Source: Nitrosomonas sp. (lineage in GTDB: Bacteria; Pseudomonadota; Gammaproteobacteria; Burkholderiales; Nitrosomonadaceae). Taken from it: a stretch of DNA of 6,939 nucleotides. The DNA lies in NCBI GenBank assembly GCA_021774205.1, contig JAJFJI010000360.1, positions 1 to 6,939 on the forward strand, written 5' to 3'. Under the pieces are notes generated by a model. It did not search any database and had not been told where the DNA came from. It saw only the letters and a list, made by a program, of their open reading frames with translations. Below, piece after piece: positions 1-5,837 of this stretch (positions within the stretch are counted from its first letter, which is position 1; every line of letters begins with the position of its first letter). A program made the position numbers and the translations under genes.

Positions 1-1218
1 TTTCACGTCCGTCTAGTACGTATCATCTGCGCCAGCTTGCGGGCAGTTCATGAATTATTTTGGGGATTACTGCTGATTCAATTCTTTGGATTGCAACCAC
101 TTTCCGGCATTCTTGCACTGGCCTTACCCTACACGGGGATACTCGCAAAAATATACGCTGAAATCAGGCAAGCAGCGCAACAACATAAAAAATCTCATCT
201 ACCTAGCCAAAGTTCATTACTTAGTCGGTTCTTTTATGGCGACTGGCCGCATATCAAAACTGACTTGGCGCATTACACCCTGTATCGATTTGAATGTGGC
301 CTGCGTAGCAGTACGATTCTGGGTTTTATCGGTTTACCAACATTAGGTTTTCATCTTGAATCCGCGTTTATGCAAGGACATTATGCCGATGTTACCGGTA
401 TGCTACTGATATTTTACGGATTAATTGCAACTGTTCATTGGTGGGGACAATTTAGATTCTGGGCACTTTATCTGGCAGCGGCACTTGTTTATCTATGGCC
501 TGACCTGTTTTTTAACAGCAGCAATATTGGCTGGCTTTTCCACCAATTGATTCCCGCCCCGCTTCGCGAAGAAACTATTGATTTCAATGATTGGTTGAGC
601 CCAATTCTCTCTGAACAACTATTTCCAGGCTTATGGCAAACCTTAGTGACAGGACAAATCGCACTGGTGTTATCCGCAGCGCTCGCGCTACTACTGTACC
701 CGCTACTTTCACGCCATTTTGGCAATCCTGCTACGCGTTGGACTGGCCATTTATTCCTGGTAATTTTGCGGTCAACCCCGGAACTAATATTGGGCTTTGC
801 TTTTCTCTTGTTATGGGGGCCATCATTACTCCCGGCCATCGCCGCGTTAGCTATCCATAATGGCGCCATTCTTGCGCATTTGACAGGTCGATTTAGTGAC
901 AATATTCAGTTACGCCCGGATGTTTCCAACGGCATTAACCGTTATTTCTACGAACTTACGCCACGATTGTCCGACCAATTTCTGATACTTATTTTTTACC
1001 GTTGGGAAGCTATTATGCGGGAAAGCGCGCTATTAGGTATTCTTGGTTTACACACCCTAGGATTTTTTATTGATAGCGCTTTTGAAAGTTTTCGTCTGGA
1101 TGTTGCACTGATATTGATCGTTGCAAGTGCCATACTTAATATTGGCGTAGACAACACAGGAAGGCTGTTACGAGAGTATTTACAGCTGACCCAACACCGC
1201 GTCATCTCAAGCAACTGA
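1..1218 (+). CDS. PhnE-type ABC transporter permease, tandem-fused, 5' truncated
   Basis: This is an inner-membrane permease of a binding-protein-dependent importer of the PhnE (phosphonate-type) family. The frame is open from base 1, so the gene starts upstream. The TTG at 37 lies inside a conserved segment (LRAVHELFWG) and is not the start. Two permease units are visible in one chain. A first RAVHEL...GILALALPYTG block (about 40-130) and cytoplasmic loop YRFECGLRSSTILGFIGL (283-336) are mirrored by RSTPEL...AIAALAIHNG (769-845) and YRWEAIMRESALLGILGL (997-1050). Each ends in a similar tail (LGFHLESAF, LGFFIDSAF). Hydrophobic helices lie between the halves, including a Trp/Tyr-rich stretch at about 424-520. 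PhnE is usually one unit acting as a dimer, so the fusion could supply both halves. The gene converges on mnmH, 20 bp away. Substrate is unknown: phosphonate, phosphite or, from the neighbour, a selenium oxyanion. Family call is confident; substrate is not. Confidence 0.85.
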   Translation, partial: FHVRLVRIICASLRAVHELFWGLLLIQFFGLQPLSGILALALPYTGILAKIYAEIRQAAQQHKKSHLPSQSSLLSRFFYGDWPHIKTDLAHYTLYRFECGLRSSTILGFIGLPTLGFHLESAFMQGHYADVTGMLLIFYGLIATVHWWGQFRFWALYLAAALVYLWPDLFFNSSNIGWLFHQLIPAPLREETIDFNDWLSPILSEQLFPGLWQTLVTGQIALVLSAALALLLYPLLSRHFGNPATRWTGHLFLVILRSTPELILGFAFLLLWGPSLLPAIAALAIHNGAILAHLTGRFSDNIQLRPDVSNGINRYFYELTPRLSDQFLILIFYRWEAIMRESALLGILGLHTLGFFIDSAFESFRLDVALILIVASAILNIGVDNTGRLLREYLQLTQHRVISSN

Positions 1219-1238
1219 TCCGTATAAAAAATAATACG

Positions 1239-2360
1239 CTACCCAACTGAACTTGGTGCGTCGAATTGAAGCGCCCAATCCAACACCGCTTCATAATCTC
1301 CTCGAAATATGACTAATTCCTGCTTTTTCCCAATCTGGTATTCATACATAGGATCATAATACTCAGCCAGCAGGAGCGAAATCCATGCCTCATGTCGCTG
1401 AGTATCGCCTGAACGCAATTGCGTTTGCAAAGCTTTTGTCATTAATTCAGCAGCAATTTTGTAACGCTCCAAACCCAGGCGTTTTTGAATACGCTGCAAA
1501 CTTTCCTGCAGAAAATGACTGAAACATTCAAACCCATTCTCAGTATCTTCGGCCTCGTAACTAGCCAGCATATCAATGACGTATGCCTGCAAAATATATT
1601 GCACGCGAAATTCAAACGGCATTTCTACCAATACCAGCTTTGAACGCCACATCGCATCATAAAATGCGAATGGAATATAAACCGTACCAATGTTTCTACT
1701 CTCATCTTCAATAAATAATGGTTGCTCATGTCGAACATGATTAGTGGTACGCAACAAATCAATAGCTAATGCATGTTCAAAATTAACCTGCGTTGGTTGC
1801 TGGCTGATCAACCGCCCAAAACTTGACCCACGATGATTGGCATGCTTCTCCAGATCAACGCTACAAGTAATTTGATCAAGTATTCGCGACTTGGCAACAC
1901 CCGTTTTACCGCCTATTCTAATCATTGAAACATTTTCTGCGGCCTCATCAATTACCGTAATGAGTGATCGTCTTAGTGCTTTATACCCCCCTTCAACAAG
2001 AGGAATGTCTACGCCGGTTTCTCGCATCCATTGCCGTGCAATATTGGATCGCATGCCACCGCGCCAACAGTAAATATGTGTATTTGGTTGCGTGGTAACA
2101 AACTCGCACCAGCTACGAATACGAGCGGCCTTAATTTCTCCGCAAACCAAACGATGCCCCAGCTTGATAGCTGCCTGCTGACCCTGCTGCTTATAGCAAA
2201 TCCCTACTAGACGCCGCTCATCATTTTCAAGAATAGGAAGGTTGATCGATCTCGGAAAGCTGCCCTTGACATACTCGTCCTCAGCCCGCACATCTAAAAG
2301 TGATGTATCATTTATAAATAGGTCATAAAAATACTTAGTAGTTACTGTTTTTTTACTCAT
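1239..2360 (-). CDS. mnmH: tRNA 2-selenouridine synthase MnmH (SelU/YbbB)
   Basis: This cytoplasmic enzyme converts 2-thiouridine at the wobble position of Lys, Glu and Gln tRNAs to 2-selenouridine, through a geranylated intermediate and using selenophosphate from SelD. With the start at 2360 the product is 373 residues, close to the E. coli protein (about 364). An N-terminal rhodanese domain carries LLDVRAEDEY (21-30), CYKQQG (55-60) and the active-site loop CWRGGMRS with Cys98. LVEGGYKALR (121-130) leads into a P-loop domain with GGKTGVAKS (150-158), VDLEKHANHRGSSFG (168-182) and EDESRNIG (218-225). The C-terminal signature YYDPMYEYQ is at 334-342. An upstream in-frame ATG (2391-2393) would add 11 residues. 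I prefer 2360 because the alignment to E. coli begins there and an AGAGAA lies about 10 nt upstream, while the longer start has no visible ribosome site. One P-loop residue is unusual (Ala156 for Gly). It is transcribed divergently from the lipid operon. Confidence 0.95.
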   Translation of the reverse strand: MSKKTVTTKYFYDLFINDTSLLDVRAEDEYVKGSFPRSINLPILENDERRLVGICYKQQGQQAAIKLGHRLVCGEIKAARIRSWCEFVTTQPNTHIYCWRGGMRSNIARQWMRETGVDIPLVEGGYKALRRSLITVIDEAAENVSMIRIGGKTGVAKSRILDQITCSVDLEKHANHRGSSFGRLISQQPTQVNFEHALAIDLLRTTNHVRHEQPLFIEDESRNIGTVYIPFAFYDAMWRSKLVLVEMPFEFRVQYILQAYVIDMLASYEAEDTENGFECFSHFLQESLQRIQKRLGLERYKIAAELMTKALQTQLRSGDTQRHEAWISLLLAEYYDPMYEYQIGKKQELVIFRGDYEAVLDWALQFDAPSSVG

Positions 2361-2461
2361 TACATTGGAATTCTCTTTTATTGAGATGACCATTAATAGA
2401 AAACCATTTTAATTCTTTATTTTCAACGTGATACATAACCAAATAAAATGCAAAAAATCGC

Positions 2462-2483
2462 CACTCAAAATGCACTCAAAATG
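2462..2483. repeat. Perfect tandem 11-bp direct repeat
   Basis: CACTCAAAATG occurs twice with no spacer (2462-2472 and 2473-2483). Eleven base pairs is close to one helical turn, so two protein monomers could sit on the same DNA face. It lies about 100 bp upstream of the mnmH start and 320 bp upstream of the operon start. It could be a regulator site or simple slippage; nothing else in the sequence decides. Confidence 0.6.
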
Positions 2484-2588
2484 TAACCAAAAAACGACAA
2501 AACCGCTGACTGCAAGGCAAACGATGTAGCAGAAAAGGTGGGTATCAGAAAGGCTGTTGTTTTGCCGCAACACCTGTTAAAGATTGCC

Positions 2589-2615
2589 TTGACAGGGAAA
2601 TCCACCTTATATAAG
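2589..2615 (+). promoter_or_regulatory. Possible sigma70 promoter for the lipid operon
   Basis: A perfect -35 box TTGACA (2589-2594) is followed after 15 bp by TATAAG (2610-2615), a 5/6 match to the -10 box. The spacer is shorter than the optimal 17 bp, which weakens the call. Transcription from here would give a leader of roughly 180 nt that includes the inverted repeat at 2642-2707 and the possible leader ORF. A second isolated -10-like box, TAGAAT, is at 2676-2681 without a good -35. Confidence 0.3.
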
Positions 2616-2641
2616 CTGCGCAGTAATCAAATATGACACAC

Positions 2642-2707
2642 TTATTTTTGCTAGGCAACTTCGGCGTTCACCGCTTAGAATTAAAAGTTTTCTACCAGCA
2701 AAAATAA
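2642..2707. repeat. Inverted repeat with 11-bp perfect arms, possible leader hairpin
   Basis: TTATTTTTGCT (2642-2652) is exactly complementary to AGCAAAAATAA (2697-2707). GG (2654-2655) and CC (2695-2696) extend the stem past a bulged A. Inside, AACTT (2657-2661) can pair with AAGTT (2685-2689), so an RNA copy could fold into one long imperfect hairpin. GCAACTT (2655-2661) can instead pair with AAGTTGC (2707-2713), which gives an alternative fold next to the AAAGGA at 2714-2719. No U-run follows on either strand, so it is not a standard terminator. Confidence 0.5.
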
Positions 2708-2722
2708 AGTTGCAAAGGATTA

Positions 2723-2806
2723 ATGATAAAAGTTGGCATATTTAGCCATGTTTCCTTGCTTTTAAGCAAGATGATAAGCACTATTACTTCGAGGGGAAGA
2801 TCTTGA
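2723..2806 (+). CDS. Possible 27-codon leader ORF overlapping the operon start
   Basis: An ATG at 2723, preceded by AAAGGA (2714-2719, only 3 nt away), opens 27 codons. They encode a basic peptide with a hydrophobic middle (MIKVGIFSHVSLLLSKM...). It ends in a TGA at 2804-2806 that overlaps the TTG start at 2803. The stop/start overlap would permit translational coupling to the acyl-AMP ligase. I do not recognise the peptide, and an ORF this short can arise by chance; the ribosome-site spacing is tight. Treat as a candidate only. Confidence 0.2.
   Translation: MIKVGIFSHVSLLLSKMISTITSRGRS
2755..2770. repeat. Palindrome CTTGCTT-TT-AAGCAAG, possible operator
   Basis: Seven-base arms (2755-2761 and 2764-2770) are perfectly complementary around a 2-bp centre. 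The loop is too short for a good RNA hairpin, so a dimeric repressor site on DNA is the more natural reading. It lies 33 bp upstream of the TTG start of the operon, where bound protein would block transcription. The cognate regulator is not in the window. Confidence 0.35.
2791..2796 (+). promoter_or_regulatory. Strong Shine-Dalgarno site that decides the TTG start at 2803
   Basis: GAGGGG sits 6 nt before TTG at 2803. Upstream in this frame a stop (TAG, 2743-2745) comes before any ATG or GTG. The rare TTG codon with this near-ideal ribosome site is therefore the best start for the acyl-AMP ligase. Confidence 0.75.
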
Positions 2807-4626
2807 GTTCGACAATAACCAAGTTGAACGCTCCGCTAACGCAAGCGTTTGATTCTCAACCTTCAAGCGACCTACAAATATCAATAACACCGACAATCAA
2901 TGTACAAACACAGCGATTGGCGGATTTTGATACACTGATCGAAGCGCTGGAATATGCCGCCAAAGGAACAACAGGCTATAACTTCCATGACGCCAGAGGC
3001 AAATTACGGTCAGTGCTCCCGTATCGCTTATTAAGACAAAACGCACGCCTATTGGCGAAACGTTTATCTGGCTTCAGCTTAGCCCGCGGCAGCCGTGTCG
3101 CGATCATTGCGGATACATCGCCTGAGTTTATTGAATTATTTTTTGCGTGTCGCTATGCAGGTCTAGTTCCTTTTGCAATGCCTGTCCCAGTTAATCTTGG
3201 CAGTCATGCAATGTATGTTCAACAATTACGTGCAATGCTCAACAGTGGCCAAGCAAGCATTGCATTGGCAAATCTTGACTACGTAAATTTCCTGGAGGAA
3301 GCAGCCAGAGAAACTGAAAATATAAAATGGGTTGGCACACCAGATCAGTTATCCAAGCTCCCTGCAGTCGATGCCAAACCGCAAATAAACCACCCGGATG
3401 AAACAGCTTATTTACAATTCACCTCGGGCAGTACACGTGCGCCGCGCGGCGTTGTTATTACTGAACGGGCGTTAATGAGCAACATCCAAGGTATTGTCTG
3501 CAACGGACTTGAGATCCAACCTGGCGATCGTGCGGCTTCTTGGCTGCCCTTTTATCATGATATGGGCCTAGTGGGATTGGTGCTAGCACCTATGGTTGCA
3601 CAACTATCTGTTGATTATCTGGCAACACGCGACTTTGCCATCAGACCATTACAGTGGTTGCGCTTAATCAGCCGTAACCGTTGCACTATTGCATTTAGTC
3701 AGCCATTTGGACTAAAACTTTGCACCATGCGTGTTCGCGAATCCGATTTAAAAGATCTCGATCTCAGTTGCTGGCGTGCCGCTGGTATTGGTGCGGAAAT
3801 GATTAGACCAGATACCTTAAAAAGTTTCGCCGAGAAATTTGCATCGGTCGGTTTCAACGATCGCGCCTTTTTACCCTGCTACGGCCTTGCCGAAACTACT
3901 TTAGCCGTTACATTCTCAAAGATTAACCATGGCTTGAAGAGCATACGGGTAGACGCCAAAACTCTAGTAGACAAAAAAATGGCGGTACGAGTGCAGGCAG
4001 ATGGCAGAAAATTTAATGAATTTGTCAATTGTGGACAACCATTACCAGGACATACGGTAAAGATCGTTAATGAAACCGGCAAGGAATTGCCGGGTATGAT
4101 GGTAGGTAGTGTTTTGGTTCACGGCAGTAGCGTCATGTCAGGCTATTTCAATAACCCGGAAGAAACCAGCAAAGCCTTGAAGCCAGGAAATTGGTTAGAT
4201 ACAGGTGATATCGGTTTCTTATTTGAGGGGGACCTTTATATTACAGGAAGGCGTACTGATGTCATTATTGTAAATGGCCGCAATATACGCGCCCAAGATA
4301 TCGAAGAGATAGCCGAGCAGCAACCAGAGGTACGCTCCCGAGAGGCTTCCGCTTTTGGTATTAATGATGCGGATGGCACGACTAAAATTGTGCTGGTTAT
4401 TGAATCCCGATTATCTGCAACCACAGAGCGGCAAACACTCATTAGTCGATTGCAAAAAATGGTATATATGGCATTTGGGGTTAACTGCCTGGTTGAGTTG
4501 GTACCCCCGCATACTTTACCAAGAACCTCATCCGGGAAATTGTCTCGCTTTGCTGCACGGCAGGGATTTATCCAACGCACCAATATAACAGACCCACTAC
4601 CAGCTGTTGAATCAAGAGACAGATAA
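2803..4626 (+). CDS. Fatty-acyl-AMP ligase (FAAL), acyl-ACP synthetase
   Basis: This is an ANL-superfamily adenylating enzyme of 607 residues that activates a fatty acid with ATP to acyl-AMP and should pass it to the pantetheine arm of an ACP. Visible motifs, in order: P-loop LQFTSGSTRAPRGV (204-217), SWLPFYHDMGLVG (246-258, typical of FAALs), CYGLAETTLA (359-368), DTGDIGF (466-472), GRRTDVIIVNGRNI (482-495) and the C-terminal SSGKLSR with catalytic Lys579. About 30 residues after the CYGLAE motif (about 371-408, IRVDAKTL...) match the FAAL-type insertion that disfavours CoA as acceptor. About 40 polar residues precede the recognisable domain (FDTLIEALEYA, from 42). It starts at TTG with a strong ribosome site and ends 6 nt before the SDR gene. 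With the ACP and SPT downstream it corresponds to the acyl-CoA/ACP synthetase of the Caulobacter ceramide cluster. A plain acyl-CoA ligase is the less likely alternative. Confidence 0.92.
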   Translation: MSSTITKLNAPLTQAFDSQPSSDLQISITPTINVQTQRLADFDTLIEALEYAAKGTTGYNFHDARGKLRSVLPYRLLRQNARLLAKRLSGFSLARGSRVAIIADTSPEFIELFFACRYAGLVPFAMPVPVNLGSHAMYVQQLRAMLNSGQASIALANLDYVNFLEEAARETENIKWVGTPDQLSKLPAVDAKPQINHPDETAYLQFTSGSTRAPRGVVITERALMSNIQGIVCNGLEIQPGDRAASWLPFYHDMGLVGLVLAPMVAQLSVDYLATRDFAIRPLQWLRLISRNRCTIAFSQPFGLKLCTMRVRESDLKDLDLSCWRAAGIGAEMIRPDTLKSFAEKFASVGFNDRAFLPCYGLAETTLAVTFSKINHGLKSIRVDAKTLVDKKMAVRVQADGRKFNEFVNCGQPLPGHTVKIVNETGKELPGMMVGSVLVHGSSVMSGYFNNPEETSKALKPGNWLDTGDIGFLFEGDLYITGRRTDVIIVNGRNIRAQDIEEIAEQQPEVRSREASAFGINDADGTTKIVLVIESRLSATTERQTLISRLQKMVYMAFGVNCLVELVPPHTLPRTSSGKLSRFAARQGFIQRTNITDPLPAVESRDR

Positions 4627-4632
4627 CCAGAA

Positions 4633-5553
4633 ATGCCGGCATTAGTTGCATTGACCGGCGCTTCTGGATTTATTGGCCGCGCAATCCTGCAAAAACTTGT
4701 AAAGCGTGGATATAACGTTCGGGCTCTAGTTCGCAAACCACAGCCAAGTACAGAATCCGTACAATGGATTCAAGGTGATTTAAGTAACACAACGGCTTTA
4801 CATGAACTTGTAAAGGATGCGTCTGCAATCATACACTGCGCAGGCCAAGTTCGGGGCAACTCTCTCGAAACGTTTGTACAAACCAACGTTGAAGGAACAA
4901 AGAATCTGGTTCGCGCTGCAATTGATCAAACTGTAAAGCCCCGCTTTCTCCTCATTTCTTCTTTAGCCGCCAGACAGCCAGAGCTTTCTTGGTATGCAAA
5001 AAGCAAGCAAATGGCAGAACAATCCCTGGCCGAATACTCAGGTAATATGCAATGGACAGCCTTTCGTCCGACTGCAGTTTATGGGCCTGGCGACAAGGAA
5101 ATAAAACCAATCTTTAATGCTACACGACATGGTTTTTTACCTGTCGTAGGCAAGTCGACCAATTACTTCAGTCTGCTGCATGTTGATGATTTTGTTGCGG
5201 CAATCCAATGCTGGCTTGAAATGAATACAACCATCAATGGCATCTTTGAATTGGATGACGGCAAACCAGGTGGCTATAGCTATCAATCACTTGCCGCCAT
5301 TGCTCAAGAAGTTTGGCAACGCCCTGTGCGGTGCTTTTCTATCCCAATAACATTGATTCGTCTGGTTGCAAATACAAATTTATGGCTATCTCGTCTTTTG
5401 CATTATGCACCGATGTTAACACCTGGCAAAGCCAGAGAACTACAACACCCAAACTGGTTATGTGATAATAAACCGTTGTTGCATGCCCTGCCTTCCTGGC
5501 ATCCGTCGGTTAATCTGCGCGACGCGCTACCACAGATATCTGGAAAAAAATAG
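4633..5553 (+). CDS. NAD(P)-dependent extended SDR (epimerase/dehydratase family), likely CerR-type ceramide reductase
   Basis: A 306-residue oxidoreductase with an N-terminal Rossmann fold. The dinucleotide loop TGASGFIG is at residues 8-15, an acidic GDL at 48-50, HCAG at 68-71, SS at 109-110 and the catalytic pair Tyr121/Lys125 (YAKSK). RPTAVYGPGD at 145-154 is typical of extended and atypical SDRs. The C-terminal KARELQHPNWLCDN region also fits that group, and a hydrophobic stretch precedes it (about 236-257). Family knowledge: in Caulobacter the SDR at this position, CerR, reduces the 3-keto group during ceramide synthesis. The same role is inferred here from position between FAAL and ACP, not from a substrate motif. 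A sugar-nucleotide epimerase is unlikely given the neighbours. The ATG follows the FAAL stop by 6 nt with only a weak ribosome site, so translational coupling is likely. Confidence 0.85.
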   Translation: MPALVALTGASGFIGRAILQKLVKRGYNVRALVRKPQPSTESVQWIQGDLSNTTALHELVKDASAIIHCAGQVRGNSLETFVQTNVEGTKNLVRAAIDQTVKPRFLLISSLAARQPELSWYAKSKQMAEQSLAEYSGNMQWTAFRPTAVYGPGDKEIKPIFNATRHGFLPVVGKSTNYFSLLHVDDFVAAIQCWLEMNTTINGIFELDDGKPGGYSYQSLAAIAQEVWQRPVRCFSIPITLIRLVANTNLWLSRLLHYAPMLTPGKARELQHPNWLCDNKPLLHALPSWHPSVNLRDALPQISGKK

Positions 5554-5579
5554 CGTAAAGATCAAACTAAAATTAACAT

Positions 5580-5837
5580 ATGCCTGAAAGTAACTATAAT
5601 GAAATTATGCAACTGCTTTGTAATCGTCTTGAAAATATTAGCAATACAGACGTTGCAATCACGCCCGATTTGAGCCTTATCGATCAATTATCCATTGATT
5701 CCATAAAACTACTGAATCTGATTATGGAAATAGAGGACACATTTGATATTTCTGTACCAATTAATGCGCTTGCAGATGTTCAAACCGTTCGTGACCTTGC
5801 AGACTTAATTCACCGCATTAAATCAGAATCATCATGA
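5580..5837 (+). CDS. Acyl carrier protein dedicated to the lipid operon
   Basis: An 85-residue acidic carrier protein. The 4'-phosphopantetheine attachment site is Ser41 in IDSIKLL (39-45), with Ile where most fatty-acid-synthesis ACPs have Leu (DSL). The acidic helix LIMEIEDTFDISV (about 46-59) follows, as in the partner-binding face of ACPs. It is read as a specialised ACP that takes the acyl group from the upstream FAAL and presents it to the downstream synthase, matching the acp gene of the Caulobacter ceramide cluster. The gene lies 26 bp after the SDR gene, with no clear Shine-Dalgarno sequence. Its TGA overlaps the ATG of the next gene (ATGA at 5834-5837). The general fatty-acid AcpP is excluded by context and sequence divergence. 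Confidence 0.93.
   Translation: MPESNYNEIMQLLCNRLENISNTDVAITPDLSLIDQLSIDSIKLLNLIMEIEDTFDISVPINALADVQTVRDLADLIHRIKSESS

Larger units (their letters stand above)
2394..2802. other. Divergent intergenic region between mnmH and the lipid operon
   Basis: About 400 bp of AT-rich DNA separates the mnmH start from the first gene of the plus-strand operon, so promoters for both should lie here. I see no tRNA, no convincing long ORF and no intrinsic terminator. What can be pointed to is listed separately: an 11-bp tandem repeat, a sigma70-like promoter, a long inverted repeat, a palindrome, a possible leader ORF and a strong ribosome site. No convincing promoter facing mnmH was found. Confidence 0.9.

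Noticed and set aside
1219..1238. Possible bidirectional terminator (CGTAT...ATACG, 5-bp stem) between the convergent permease and mnmH genes
   Set aside because: The stem is short and AT-rich and has no following U-run, so it does not meet the form of an intrinsic terminator.
2487..2636. Open frame of about 50 codons with a segment (LPQHLLKIALTGKSTLYKL) loosely resembling AlpA-type helix-turn-helix proteins
   Set aside because: There is no ATG, only a GTG at 2538 without a ribosome site. The likeness is short and by eye only, and the frame overlaps a candidate promoter. A degenerate gene remnant is possible but not supportable.
2733..2747. TTGGCA...AGCC resembling a sigma54 promoter
   Set aside because: The GG to GC distance is 8 bp rather than the required 10 bp.
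4236..4736. Minus-strand open frame of 166 codons
   Set aside because: It is antisense to the conserved C-terminal FAAL motifs and the start of the SDR gene. It has no family likeness and is best read as a shadow frame.
5544..5550. Run of seven A at the end of the SDR gene in slippery A_AAA_AAA phase
   Set aside because: It is immediately before the stop. A -1 shift would only change the last residues and add two codons, with no fusion to the downstream frame.
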